A DNA stretch of 12,913 nt, from NCBI GenBank assembly GCA_041584475.1, contig JBFHDX010000107.1, positions 1-12,913 on the forward strand. Direction: 5' to 3'. The translations under genes were made by a program, and so were the position numbers. Source of the DNA: JBFHDX01 sp041584475 (GTDB lineage Bacteria; Pseudomonadota; Alphaproteobacteria; UBA8366; JADFVY01). The first letter of the stretch is position 1. Each line of letters begins with the position of its first letter. The notes beneath the pieces were generated by a model. That model searched no databases. It was given only the letters and a program-made list of their open reading frames with translations, and was not told the origin of the DNA. This document shows, piece after piece, positions 6,659 to 12,913 of the stretch.

Positions 6659-7861
6659 ATGAACAGGCCTCTCTCCGGGCTTGGGCTGCGGCAGGTCATC
6701 AACGCGGCAGGCACGATGACGTCGCTCGGGGCCGCCGCCGCCAACGAAGACGCGATCAGGGCGGCGAGCGAGATCCTGCCGCGCCATGTCGAGATGCCCG
6801 ATCTGCAGCGCGCGGCGTCGCGCGCGATCGCCGCCGCCACCGGCAGCGAGGCGGGTTGCGTGACGGCCTGCGCCGCCTCGGGAATCACGCTCGCGGTCGC
6901 CGCCTGCATGACCGGCGACGACCTCGCCCGCATCGAACGCCTGCCCGATACCGACGGCCTGCGCGACGAGACCGTTCTGATGAAAGGCCACGACTGCCAT
7001 TTCAGCGGCGGCATCGGCCAGATGATCCGGCTTTCCGGTGCCCGCGTGAGGGAGATCGGCTCGGTGAACCGGGCGACGGCGTACCAGCTGGAGGGCGCGC
7101 TCGGCGAGCGCACGGCGGCCGCGCTTTACGTCGTCTCGCACCAGACGGCGCAGGTCGGCATGATCCCGCTCGCGACGTTCTGCGAGACCTGCCACCGCCA
7201 CGACATCCCGGTGATCGTCGACGCCGCGGCGGAATACGATCTGCGGGGCTTTCTGGCGGCCGGCGCCGACCTCGTCCTCTACAGCGCGCACAAGGTCCTC
7301 GGCGGCCTGACCGCGGGCATCATCGCCGGGCGTAAGGAGCTGGTGCGGGCCTGCTATCTGCAGGAGCTGGGAATCGGGCGCGCCATGAAGGTCGGCAAGG
7401 AGGCGATCGCGGCGACGATCGCCGTGCTCGAACGCTGGGAACGCGGCGACCGGGCGGCCGTCGAGAGCGCCGAGCGGGAGCGGGCGGAGCTGGCGATCGA
7501 GCGCCTGAAGCCGATTCCGGGTCTTGCCGTGGGGCCCGAGCCCGATCCGACGGGGAATCCCGTGACGCGCGTGCGCATCCGGGTCGATGCGGACGGGACC
7601 GGGCCGGATGCGGCGGACCTTGCGCGGGCGCTTGCGGCGGACGAGCCGGCGATCCACGTGCGCGAGCACGACAGCGACCCGCGCTCGCTGCAGCTCGATC
7701 CGTGCAACCTGTCGGACGAGGAGATGCGCGTCGTCTGCGACCGGATCGCCGCGGCGATGCAACGGGCGTCGCGCGATACCGAGACATTCCGGGCGTCGCT
7801 GCCGGCGGCGTTCGGCGACTGGACAGCGACCTGGCCCGATGGCGGGCCCGGCCAGCGATAG
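6659..7861 (+). CDS. SelA/DgaE-like PLP-dependent enzyme (400 aa)
   Basis: This is a fold-type I PLP enzyme of the group containing selenocysteine synthase (SelA) and D-glucosaminate-6-phosphate ammonia-lyase (DgaE). It opens with the characteristic INAAGTMTSLG, has a glycine/serine-rich cofactor region (TACAASGITLAVAACM), Asp188 in VIVDAAAEYD to hold the pyridine nitrogen, and Lys212 in SAHKVLGGLTAGI as the Schiff-base lysine. The tail (MRVVCDRIAAAM) is the usual small C-terminal domain. SelA itself is about 60 residues longer and no sel genes are seen, so a metabolic lyase, racemase or aldolase-like role fits better. Two ATGs adjoin (6656 and 6659); AAGGAGG ends only one base before the first, so I prefer 6659. 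It leads an operon with a sugar-type ABC importer, 64 bases upstream of its ATPase, suggesting that it acts on the imported compound. The substrate is unknown. Confidence 0.83.
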   Translation: MNRPLSGLGLRQVINAAGTMTSLGAAAANEDAIRAASEILPRHVEMPDLQRAASRAIAAATGSEAGCVTACAASGITLAVAACMTGDDLARIERLPDTDGLRDETVLMKGHDCHFSGGIGQMIRLSGARVREIGSVNRATAYQLEGALGERTAAALYVVSHQTAQVGMIPLATFCETCHRHDIPVIVDAAAEYDLRGFLAAGADLVLYSAHKVLGGLTAGIIAGRKELVRACYLQELGIGRAMKVGKEAIAATIAVLERWERGDRAAVESAERERAELAIERLKPIPGLAVGPEPDPTGNPVTRVRIRVDADGTGPDAADLARALAADEPAIHVREHDSDPRSLQLDPCNLSDEEMRVVCDRIAAAMQRASRDTETFRASLPAAFGDWTATWPDGGPGQR

Positions 7862-7863
7862 GG

Positions 7864-7885
7864 CCGGCGGGCGCTCGTCCGCCGG
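7864..7885 (+). other. Intercistronic hairpin (PLP enzyme/ATPase gap)
   Basis: CCGGCGG (7864-7870) and CCGCCGG (7879-7885) are perfect seven-base arms around an eight-base loop, extendable by a G-T and a C-G pair. The stem begins three bases after the PLP gene stop. There is no T-tract, so it may be a leaky terminator or an mRNA-stabilising 3' end rather than the end of the operon. Confidence 0.5.
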
Positions 7886-7925
7886 AGATTGCGTAACTCG
7901 CGAGGCCGATACGGGGGATTCATCG

Positions 7926-8693
7926 ATGGCCGAGCGGCAACCGCTGCTGCGCATCGAGGGCGTGACCAAGAACTTCGGCGCGGTCGAGGCACTGCGGGGC
8001 GTCAGCTTCGACGTCCACCTCGGCGAGGTCGTGGCGCTGCTTGGCGACAACGGCGCGGGGAAATCGACCCTCGTCAAGATCATCGCCGGCAACCTGCAGG
8101 CCGACGCCGGCACGATCAGCTTCGAGGGACGCACGGTGCGCTTCGAGACGCCGTCACAGGCCAAGCTGGCCGGGATCGAGACCGTCTACCAGGATCTCTC
8201 GCTCTGCCCCAATATCGACGTCGTCGGCAACTTCTTCATGGGGCGGGAGCTCTACCGCAACGTCCTCGGCCTGAAGATCCTGCGCGAGCGCGACATGCAG
8301 GCCGAAACGGAACGGGCGATGGCGGACATCGGCACGAGGATCCCCTCGGTGCGCACGAATGTCGAGCACCTGTCGGGCGGCCAGCGCCAGGCGATCGAGC
8401 TCTGCCGGTTCGTGCACTGGGGCGGCAAGCTCGTGCTGCTCGACGAGCCGTTCGCCGCGCTCGGCGTCGAGCAGACCCGCCGCGGCCTGGAACTGGTCAA
8501 GGCGGTCAAGCGCAAGGGGATCGCGCTGATCGTGATCACGCACAACATGCTGCACGCATTCCAGGTCGCGGACCGCGTCGTCGTGCTGCGCCACGGCATC
8601 GTCGCCGGCGACCACGACGCGGCCTCGACCTCGCCCGAGGAGGTCGTCGCCATGATCACCGGCGAATTCGCCCGGCAGGCGGCTACGGGTTGA
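7926..8693 (+). CDS. Sugar ABC transporter ATPase, single domain, FrcA-like (255 aa)
   Basis: This is the cytoplasmic energy-coupling subunit of a CUT2/ribose-type importer. All nucleotide-binding motifs are intact: Walker A GDNGAGKST (40-48), Q-loop YQD with Gln89, signature LSGGQRQ (149-155), Walker B LVLLDEP with Asp173 and Glu174, and the switch His206 in ITHN. It has only one nucleotide-binding domain, whereas RbsA-type partners carry two in about 500 residues, so it must act as a homodimer, as FrcA does. The start is the ATG at 7926, with GGGGGA seven bases upstream; the frame is open further upstream, but that overlaps the PLP gene. The binding protein follows after 39 A-rich bases. 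No helicase or excision-repair features are present. Confidence 0.93.
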   Translation: MAERQPLLRIEGVTKNFGAVEALRGVSFDVHLGEVVALLGDNGAGKSTLVKIIAGNLQADAGTISFEGRTVRFETPSQAKLAGIETVYQDLSLCPNIDVVGNFFMGRELYRNVLGLKILRERDMQAETERAMADIGTRIPSVRTNVEHLSGGQRQAIELCRFVHWGGKLVLLDEPFAALGVEQTRRGLELVKAVKRKGIALIVITHNMLHAFQVADRVVVLRHGIVAGDHDAASTSPEEVVAMITGEFARQAATG

Positions 8694-8732
8694 CCGATCC
8701 ACAAACAGCAAATCAACAGAGGAGGTGGAATC

Positions 8733-9788
8733 ATGAAACGCACATGCAGCCGATTGATCGGCATCGTCGCGGCGGCGGGCTTCCTGGCCCTTGGTGGTGT
8801 CATCGGCACCGCGCCGGCGGCGGAAAAGGGCACCGTCTATTACTTGGTGCCGACGCTGCTCGACGAGTTCCAGACCGAGTCGGTGAAGTCGATCGAGACC
8901 AGCGTCGGCTCGCTCGGCTACCAGGTCAGGACGCTGGACGGCCAGAACCGGTCCGACGTGCAGCTCAACCAGCTCGATGACGTGATCCAGCTCAAGCCGA
9001 AGGCGATCATCATGGCCGCCGTCGACTTCGACTCGGTCGTGCCCGGCATCGAGAAGGCCCGCGGCGCGGGGATCCCCGTCATCCAGTTCGACCGTCAGAT
9101 CACCAGCACGCTGAGCGACTTCACCTCGGTGGCCGGCACCGTCGAGATCGGCCAGATCGCGGCCGCCGAGATCGCACGCCTGCTCAGCGAGCGGTACGGC
9201 GCGGCCAAGGGCAAGGTGCTGCAGATCCTGGGCGATCCGGGCGACCCCTACACGCTCGATATCCAGAAGGGGTTCGAGGAGAAGATGAAGGCGAATCCGG
9301 ACGTCAACATCATCACCAAGGCGGCGATGCAGTGGGAGGCGTCGAACGCTGGCGACATCGCCGAGAACCAGCTGCTGGTCAATCCCGACATCGACCTCAT
9401 CTTCGTGCACGCCGCGCATCTCGCCGTGCCGGTGGTCGCCGTGCTCGAAAGCAAGGGCAAGAAGCCCGGCGACGTCATGCTGGTCAGCTCGAACGGTGCC
9501 CCGGTCGGCCTCGATCTCATCCGCAAGGGCTGGGAGCAGGTCGAGGTCGAGCAGCCGCTCTACGCCCAGGTCTACGGGGTCGCCATGTTCCTCGACAAGA
9601 TCGTCGCCGGGCAGGAGCTCAAGGCGGGCACCTACGACGTGCTCGGGCTGAAGGGCGTGCTGACGCGCGAGAAATGGGGCTGGAACCTGAAGGTGCCGGG
9701 CGCCGCGATCACGGCGAAGAACGTCGATGTGCCGCGGTTCTGGGGCAACCTCAACGCGCCGACCGAACCGGTCGCCGTCGTCAAATAG
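8733..9788 (+). CDS. Sugar ABC transporter substrate-binding protein (351 aa)
   Basis: This is a periplasmic binding protein of the RbsB/Peripla_BP_4 type (cluster B), which delivers a sugar or sugar-like ligand to the permease. Residues 1-30 are a Sec signal peptide (MKRTCSRLIG, a hydrophobic core, then APAA before E31). There is no lipobox, so it should be soluble. The mature start VYYLVPTLLDEFQTESVKSI, the hinge-side IIMAAVDFDSVVPGIEKARG and GIPVIQFDRQI are typical. The start is ATG 8733 with a strong ribosome binding site, GGAGGTGG (8721-8728), the best in the operon, as expected for the most abundant component. The perfect hairpin after its stop probably raises its level relative to the permease. 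Ligand specificity cannot be read from the sequence; the neighbouring PLP enzyme hints at an amino or acidic sugar derivative. Confidence 0.93.
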   Translation: MKRTCSRLIGIVAAAGFLALGGVIGTAPAAEKGTVYYLVPTLLDEFQTESVKSIETSVGSLGYQVRTLDGQNRSDVQLNQLDDVIQLKPKAIIMAAVDFDSVVPGIEKARGAGIPVIQFDRQITSTLSDFTSVAGTVEIGQIAAAEIARLLSERYGAAKGKVLQILGDPGDPYTLDIQKGFEEKMKANPDVNIITKAAMQWEASNAGDIAENQLLVNPDIDLIFVHAAHLAVPVVAVLESKGKKPGDVMLVSSNGAPVGLDLIRKGWEQVEVEQPLYAQVYGVAMFLDKIVAGQELKAGTYDVLGLKGVLTREKWGWNLKVPGAAITAKNVDVPRFWGNLNAPTEPVAVVK

Positions 9789-9806
9789 CCCCGGCGGAAC
9801 GGTGCG

Positions 9807-9838
9807 CACCGGCGGGAAGGTTCGGCTTCCCGCCGGTG
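9807..9838 (+). terminator. Perfect 13-bp intercistronic hairpin after the binding-protein gene
   Basis: CACCGGCGGGAAG (9807-9819) pairs without mismatch with CTTCCCGCCGGTG (9826-9838) around a six-base loop (GTTCGG). It lies 19 bases after the binding-protein stop and 43 bases before the permease start. No T-tract follows, so partial termination or 3'-end protection of the binding-protein message is likelier than full stop. Such stem-loops are well known after binding-protein genes in ABC operons. Confidence 0.75.
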
Positions 9839-9881
9839 TCGCCGGCTGCGATCATCGTGCGGCAATGAACGGGGAGTTCCG

Positions 9882-10904
9882 ATGACCGTGCAATCCCCCT
9901 CGAGTGCCATCGGGGCCCGGGGCGGCACGTTCGGCCGCCGCGCGATCCTGCTGTTCGTCCTCGAGAACCTGGTCTGGTTCATCCTCGCGATCGTGCTCAT
10001 CGCCGCCTCGCTGGCGATCGAAAACTTCTTCCAGATCGGCATCTTCATCAACATCCTGCGCCAGGCGACGTTCGTCGGCATCATCGCGGTCGGCCTGTCG
10101 ATGGCCATCATCTCGGGCCACATGGACCTCTCGGTCGAGTCGGTGATGGCGTTCTCGGCCATGCTGGCTGCGATCATCGTCGGCAGCAACGGGGCCGGCT
10201 GGGGGCTCGACGTCAACACCTGGCTGACGCTGCTGCTCTCGATCATGGTCGGCGCGGCGATCGGCGCAGCGAATGGCGTACTTGTCGTCAAGCTCGGAAT
10301 CAGCGCCTTCATCGTCACGCTGGCCGCCTATATCGGCGTGCGCGGCATCGGCCTGGTGCTGTCCGGCGGCCGGTCGGTATACGGCCTGCCCGACGATTTC
10401 CGCGGCGTTGCCAACACCGAGCCGCTGGGCATCCCGGTCCTCGTCATGCTGCTGGTACTGACCTACCTGGTCTTCGGTTTCGTGCTCAAGCGCACGCGGT
10501 TCGGGCGCTACATCTACATGATCGGCGGCAACCGGACCGCGCCCTACCGGGCCGGCATCCCGGTGCACCGGATCCTGATCACGGTGTTCATGCTGTCGGG
10601 CGCGCTCGCCGCCTTCGCCGGCTGGCTGCTCGCCGCGCGCACGAACGGGGCGACCGCCAATCTCGGCATCGGCATGCTGTTCGAAGCGTTCGCCGCGGTC
10701 GTCATCGGCGGCGTCAGCCTGACCGGCGGGGTGGGGCGGCTGAGCGGCGTGTTCGCCGGCGTGCTGATCCTCAGCACGATCGACACCGCGATCAACGTCA
10801 TGGGCATGCCGCCGCACTACATGCAGGTTATCCGCGGCGGGCTCGTGCTGGTGGCGGTGCTGCTGGACTCCTTCAAGACCGTCATCCACCGGCGCTTTCT
10901 CTGA
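9882..10904 (+). CDS. Sugar ABC transporter permease, RbsC-like (340 aa)
   Basis: This is the inner-membrane channel subunit of the importer, of the BPD_transp_2 family. After about 20 cytosolic residues (RRAILLF marks the boundary) there are roughly eight to ten hydrophobic helices. Family landmarks are GLSMAIISGHMDLSVESVM, the segment LGISAFIVTLAAYIGVRG, the cytosolic coupling-loop region RYIYMIGGNRTAPYRAGI and the late GGVSLTGGVGRLSGVFAG. Length is normal for RbsC-type permeases. The start is ATG 9882 with GGGGAG five bases upstream. It is the last gene of the operon; 30 bases later a gene on the other strand ends. It presumably works as a dimer with two copies of the single-domain ATPase at 7926-8693. 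Confidence 0.93.
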   Translation: MTVQSPSSAIGARGGTFGRRAILLFVLENLVWFILAIVLIAASLAIENFFQIGIFINILRQATFVGIIAVGLSMAIISGHMDLSVESVMAFSAMLAAIIVGSNGAGWGLDVNTWLTLLLSIMVGAAIGAANGVLVVKLGISAFIVTLAAYIGVRGIGLVLSGGRSVYGLPDDFRGVANTEPLGIPVLVMLLVLTYLVFGFVLKRTRFGRYIYMIGGNRTAPYRAGIPVHRILITVFMLSGALAAFAGWLLAARTNGATANLGIGMLFEAFAAVVIGGVSLTGGVGRLSGVFAGVLILSTIDTAINVMGMPPHYMQVIRGGLVLVAVLLDSFKTVIHRRFL

Positions 10905-10913
10905 CCGTGCAAG

Positions 10914-10927
10914 CGGCCGGACGGCCG
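10914..10927. terminator. Small hairpin between convergent genes
   Basis: CGGCC-GGAC-GGCCG gives a five-pair GC stem with a four-base loop in the 30-base gap between the permease stop and the SDR stop. The position suits a shared terminator, but the stem is short and lacks a T-tract on either strand. Confidence 0.35.
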
Positions 10928-10934
10928 GCGCCGC

Positions 10935-11723
10935 CTATTTCGCTTGCGGCAGCACCGCCGTCGGCATCTCCGGCAGCGTCTGGCCGCCGTCGACGACGAG
11001 CGTCTGGCCGGTGATGTAGGCGGCCTCGTCCGAGGCGAGGAACAGCACGGCCTGGCCGATATCCTCGGGCGTGCCGAGGCGGCCCAGCGGGACCGCCGAC
11101 TTCTGCGCGTCGATGAAGGCTTGGTCGCGATGCAGCTTCATGCCCTCGGTCAGGATGTTGCCGGGTTCGACCGCGTTGATCGTGATTCCGTAGGGCGCCC
11201 ATTCGAGGGCGGCGGTGCGCATGAAGCCGAGCACGCCCGCCTTGGTCGCCGCGTAGTGGCCATGGCCAGGTGAGCTGACCAGTGGCCCGGTGATCGAAGA
11301 CGTGATCACGATGCGTCCACGCCGCTGCGCCTTCATGTGCGGCAGGCAGGCCTTCGCCGCTAGGAACGGACCCTTGAGGTTGACGGCGCAGACCTCGTCC
11401 CATTCGGCCTCGGTGATGTTCTCGATCAGGGTCTCGGGGAAAATTCCCGCATTGGCGCACAGCACGTCGATGCGGCCGAAGCGGTCCATCGCCATCGCCG
11501 CCACCGTCTCGTTGTACGCCACCCGGCTCGTATCCGCGTGCACGTAGCCGACGTCGAAGCCGGCATCCCTGAGCTCGGTCTCGGTTGCCTTGCCGGCCTC
11601 GTTGCTGATGTCGGTGAACAGGACGCTGGCGCCCTCGCGGGCGAGACAGATAACGATGCCCTTGCCGATGCCCCGGGCCGCGCCGGTGACGATGGCAATG
11701 CGGCCGTCCATGCGATTGGCCAT
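10935..11723 (-). CDS. Short-chain dehydrogenase/reductase (262 aa)
   Basis: This is a classical SDR oxidoreductase acting on a hydroxyl/keto substrate in the cytoplasm. Motifs are complete: cofactor loop VTGAARGIG (12-20), CANAG (89-93), Asn115 in VNLKG, Ser143 in ITSSITG, and Tyr157-x-x-x-Lys161 in YAATK. Asp38 at the end of the second strand (FTDIS) predicts NAD(H) preference over NADP(H). The ending ITGQTLVVDGGQ is the usual C-terminal signature, and 262 residues is normal. The start is ATG 11723, with GGGAGG nine bases upstream. It lies 27 bases downstream of the RidA-family gene on the same strand, so the two form an operon that converges on the ABC operon. A sugar-acid or polyol dehydrogenase role is plausible from context; the substrate is unknown. 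Confidence 0.92.
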   Translation of the reverse strand: MANRMDGRIAIVTGAARGIGKGIVICLAREGASVLFTDISNEAGKATETELRDAGFDVGYVHADTSRVAYNETVAAMAMDRFGRIDVLCANAGIFPETLIENITEAEWDEVCAVNLKGPFLAAKACLPHMKAQRRGRIVITSSITGPLVSSPGHGHYAATKAGVLGFMRTAALEWAPYGITINAVEPGNILTEGMKLHRDQAFIDAQKSAVPLGRLGTPEDIGQAVLFLASDEAAYITGQTLVVDGGQTLPEMPTAVLPQAK

Positions 11724-11750
11724 GGTGGCTTGCCTCCCTGCTCGACTGTC

Positions 11751-12125
11751 CTAGGCGGGCCGGTAGGCGACGGCCTCGATTTCGACCTTGGCGTCGATCA
11801 TCAACGCCGCCCGCACGGTCGAGCGCGCCGGCGCGTCGCCCGGAAAGAACTCCGCGTAGGTCGCGTTGAAACGACCGAAGTCCCGCGCGTCGTCGAGCCA
11901 CACCGTCACCTTGACGATGTCCGCCAGCGTGCAGCCGGCCTCGCCGAGGACCGTCTCGATATTGCGCATCACCTGGCGGGTCTGGTCCTCGATGCCGCCC
12001 TCGACGAGCCTGCCGGCCTCGTCGAAGCCGACCTGGCCGGACACGAACACGAAATCGCCCGCGCGGTAGGCTTTCGAGAACGGCAGGCCCTGCGCGCTCC
12101 TGCCGCCGATCGCGGTCTTGCTCAT
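11751..12125 (-). CDS. RidA/YjgF/UK114 family protein (124 aa)
   Basis: This is a Rid-family protein. RidA hydrolyses reactive enamine/imine intermediates such as 2-aminoacrylate released by PLP enzymes, giving a keto acid and ammonia. Here the sequence runs FSKAYRAGDFVFVSGQVG, then a helix DQTRQVMRNIETVLGEAG, then VKVTVWLDD, and ends ARSTVRAALMIDAKVEIEAV. Arg101 corresponds to the catalytic Arg105 of E. coli RidA and Glu115 to Glu120; the loop between is one residue shorter, so it may be one of the other Rid subgroups. The start is ATG 12125, with GAGGAG seven bases upstream. It is the first gene of a two-gene operon with the SDR. The nearby PLP enzyme makes an imine-clearing role attractive, but that link is inference. 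Confidence 0.92.
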   Translation of the reverse strand: MSKTAIGGRSAQGLPFSKAYRAGDFVFVSGQVGFDEAGRLVEGGIEDQTRQVMRNIETVLGEAGCTLADIVKVTVWLDDARDFGRFNATYAEFFPGDAPARSTVRAALMIDAKVEIEAVAYRPA

Positions 12126-12350
12126 CTCGCTGCTCCTCGTCCGTGGCATCGGTGCCGGACGATCGGACGGTGCAACCGGTCGCCGGCACGGTGTTGCGGC
12201 CGACGCCGCAGACTCCGCCGCTCGAGCGCGCCGCGTTCGGCCTCGCCTCAAGCTTGGCGCGGGGCGGGGCACGGTGCAACAGGAAAGGCGGGCCCCGGCT
12301 CCGGTGTGCCGCGGAGCGGCAAAGGGGCGGAACGGCAATGCCGGAAGAGT
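12126..12350. other. Leader of the RidA-SDR operon up to the att site
   Basis: These 225 bases should hold the promoter of the minus-strand RidA-SDR operon, but I see no convincing -35/-10 pair. CGGAC-GAT-CGGAC (near 12157-12170) is a short direct repeat about 40 bases before the RidA start. If the att interpretation is right, this is the original chromosomal sequence downstream of a tRNA-Arg gene. No gene is supported. Confidence 0.35.
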
Positions 12351-12395
12351 TGGCGCGCCCGGGAAGATTCGAACTCCCAACCTCCTGATCCGTAG
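12351..12395 (-). other. tRNA-Arg(ACG) 3' remnant, element attachment site
   Basis: On the minus strand these 45 bases are exactly the 3' part of a tRNA: anticodon loop CTACGGA, 3' anticodon arm TCAGG, five-base variable loop AGGTT, T-arm GGGAG-TTCGAAT-CTTCC, acceptor strand CGGGCGC, discriminator G and CCA. All segment lengths are canonical. The loop gives anticodon ACG (arginine). The 5' half is missing: the preceding bases (TTAAAA) cannot form the anticodon stem, and no D-arm or GCGCCCG acceptor strand follows further upstream. It is therefore not a working tRNA but the duplicated end left by integration, with the break at the anticodon loop. The 3' end faces the chromosome on the left and the element lies on the right. 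Confidence 0.8.
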
Positions 12396-12487
12396 TTTTA
12401 AGTTCGTATTTTCCGGCAAGCGCCAAGTGCCGCCATAAGCAATATATCAGGCGGGTTACAGACGATACACCTTGCCATAAATCGCCA

Positions 12488-12516
12488 TTGAAACGCGGTT
12501 GCTAGGTTGCTAAATG
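12488..12516 (+). promoter_or_regulatory. Candidate integrase promoter
   Basis: TTGAAA (12488-12493) matches the -35 consensus at five of six; after 17 bases comes TAAATG (12511-12516), only three of six for the -10. The spacer and -10 overlap the GGTTGCTA repeats, so binding of a protein there would block this promoter. This was found by eye only. Confidence 0.35.
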
Positions 12517-12539
12517 GTATCTACGACCCTGTAGCAACC
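12497..12539. repeat. GGTTGCTA repeats: two direct, one inverted copy
   Basis: GGTTGCTA occurs twice in tandem at 12497-12504 and 12505-12512, and its reverse complement TAGCAACC lies at 12532-12539. With one flanking base, the outer pair is a nine-base perfect inverted repeat (CGGTTGCTA at 12496-12504, TAGCAACCG at 12532-12540). The inverted copy ends 17 bases before the integrase ATG. The spacing and position fit arm-type integrase binding sites or an autoregulatory operator. Confidence 0.65.
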
Positions 12540-12556
12540 GCCCGGAGCCCGCGCCG

Positions 12557-12913
12557 ATGTCCACCGCTCAGAACAACCAACGCAAGATCACCAAGCGCAC
12601 CGTCGATGCGCTCAAGCCCGGGCAGATCGTCTGGGACGCGGAAGTGAAGGGCTTCGGCGTGCGCCGCCAGCGGGTTGCCAAGGTCTATATCCTCAAGACG
12701 CGCGTCGGAGGGCGGCAGCGCTGGATCAAGATTGGGCGGCACGGCTCGCCCTGGACAGTCGAAACGGCGCGCGCGAAGGCTTTGAGCCTGCTGGGCGAGA
12801 AGGCAGCCGGGCGCGATCCGGCGCAAGCGCGGGACGCGGAAAAGAACCAACGCATCGTCAAGGATCTGATTACCGAATTTCTGACCGACCATGTGAAGGC
12901 CAAGCGCAAGGCC
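12557..12913 (+). CDS. Tyrosine-type integrase, N-terminal part (runs off the window)
   Basis: The first 119 codons are present with no stop. They match the N-terminal arm-DNA-binding domain (DUF4102 type) of P4-like phage/island integrases: KITKRTVDALKPG, then WDAEVKGFGVR, the strand KVYILKTRVGGRQRWIKIG, the helix TVETARAKALSLLG, and AAGRDPAQAR leading into the start of the core-binding domain (VKDLITEFLTDHV). The catalytic Arg/His/Tyr residues would lie beyond the window, so intactness cannot be judged. The start is ATG 12557, with a modest CGGAG nine bases upstream. It begins 162 bases from the tRNA-Arg remnant and reads away from it, as expected for an element integrated at that site. Confidence 0.9.
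   Translation, partial: MSTAQNNQRKITKRTVDALKPGQIVWDAEVKGFGVRRQRVAKVYILKTRVGGRQRWIKIGRHGSPWTVETARAKALSLLGEKAAGRDPAQARDAEKNQRIVKDLITEFLTDHVKAKRKA

Noticed and set aside
6659..7861. Selenocysteine synthase (SelA)
   Set aside because: The protein is shorter than SelA, no selB, selC or selD is nearby, and it is coupled to a sugar importer. A metabolic SelA-like enzyme fits better.
6470..9809. Long open frames (over 500 codons) on the minus strand opposite the PLP, ATPase and binding-protein genes
   Set aside because: They are antisense shadows caused by high third-position GC. They are Arg/Asp/His-rich, lack domain motifs and oppose genes with complete functional motifs.
12351..12420. A complete tRNA gene at the right end
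   Set aside because: The 3' half is perfect, but the sequence before the anticodon loop (TTAAAA on the minus strand) cannot pair with the 3' anticodon arm, and no D-arm or 5' acceptor strand is found.
12143..12438. Short plus-strand reading frames containing the peptide GRFELPTS or similar across the att region
   Set aside because: This peptide is the well-known false translation of the antisense strand of a tRNA 3' end. The bases are explained by the tRNA-Arg remnant.

Overview
The window is very GC-rich (about two thirds G+C by eye) and looks like chromosome from an alphaproteobacterium, probably of the Rhodospirillales or Hyphomicrobiales type. Supporting signs are a Phasin_2-type granule protein, an FrcA-like single-domain sugar ABC ATPase, GGAGG-type ribosome binding sites and occasional GTG starts. 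The genus cannot be fixed from the sequence alone.

Layout. Positions 4-258 (-) hold a small unrecognised protein. Positions 614-1009 (+) hold a phasin. Positions 1103-2338 (-) encode a secreted alpha/beta hydrolase, divergent from a membrane protein at 2584-3903 (+) that joins a START-like (SRPBCC) domain to a site-2-protease (M50) core. An Ldh_2-family oxidoreductase with altered catalytic positions lies at 3968-4960 (-). A homocysteine S-methyltransferase family enzyme is at 5326-6288 (+).

The metabolic core is a four-gene plus-strand operon at 6659-10904: a SelA/DgaE-like PLP enzyme, then the ATPase, periplasmic binding protein and permease of a CUT2/ribose-type importer. A fair sigma70-like promoter precedes it, and both long intercistronic gaps carry perfect hairpins. 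Converging on it from the minus strand is a RidA-family deaminase followed by a short-chain dehydrogenase (12125 to 10935). A reasonable inference is uptake of a sugar-like compound, PLP-dependent elimination or transamination that releases an enamine/imine, RidA clearance of that intermediate, and an SDR redox step. The substrate is unknown.

The right end is a mobile-element junction. Positions 12351-12395 are the exact 3' portion of a tRNA-Arg(ACG), from anticodon loop to CCA, with no 5' half. A tyrosine-integrase gene starts 162 bases further on (12557) and runs off the window. The polarity of the fragment says the element lies to the right and the ancestral chromosome to the left. The integrase leader carries repeats (GGTTGCTA twice direct, once inverted) that fit integrase arm sites or an autoregulatory operator.

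I found no rRNA, intact tRNA, insertion sequence, CRISPR array or defence system. The least ordinary items are the SRPBCC-M50 fusion, the PLP/ABC/RidA/SDR cluster, the Ldh_2 protein lacking its usual active-site residues, and the att junction with its repeats.
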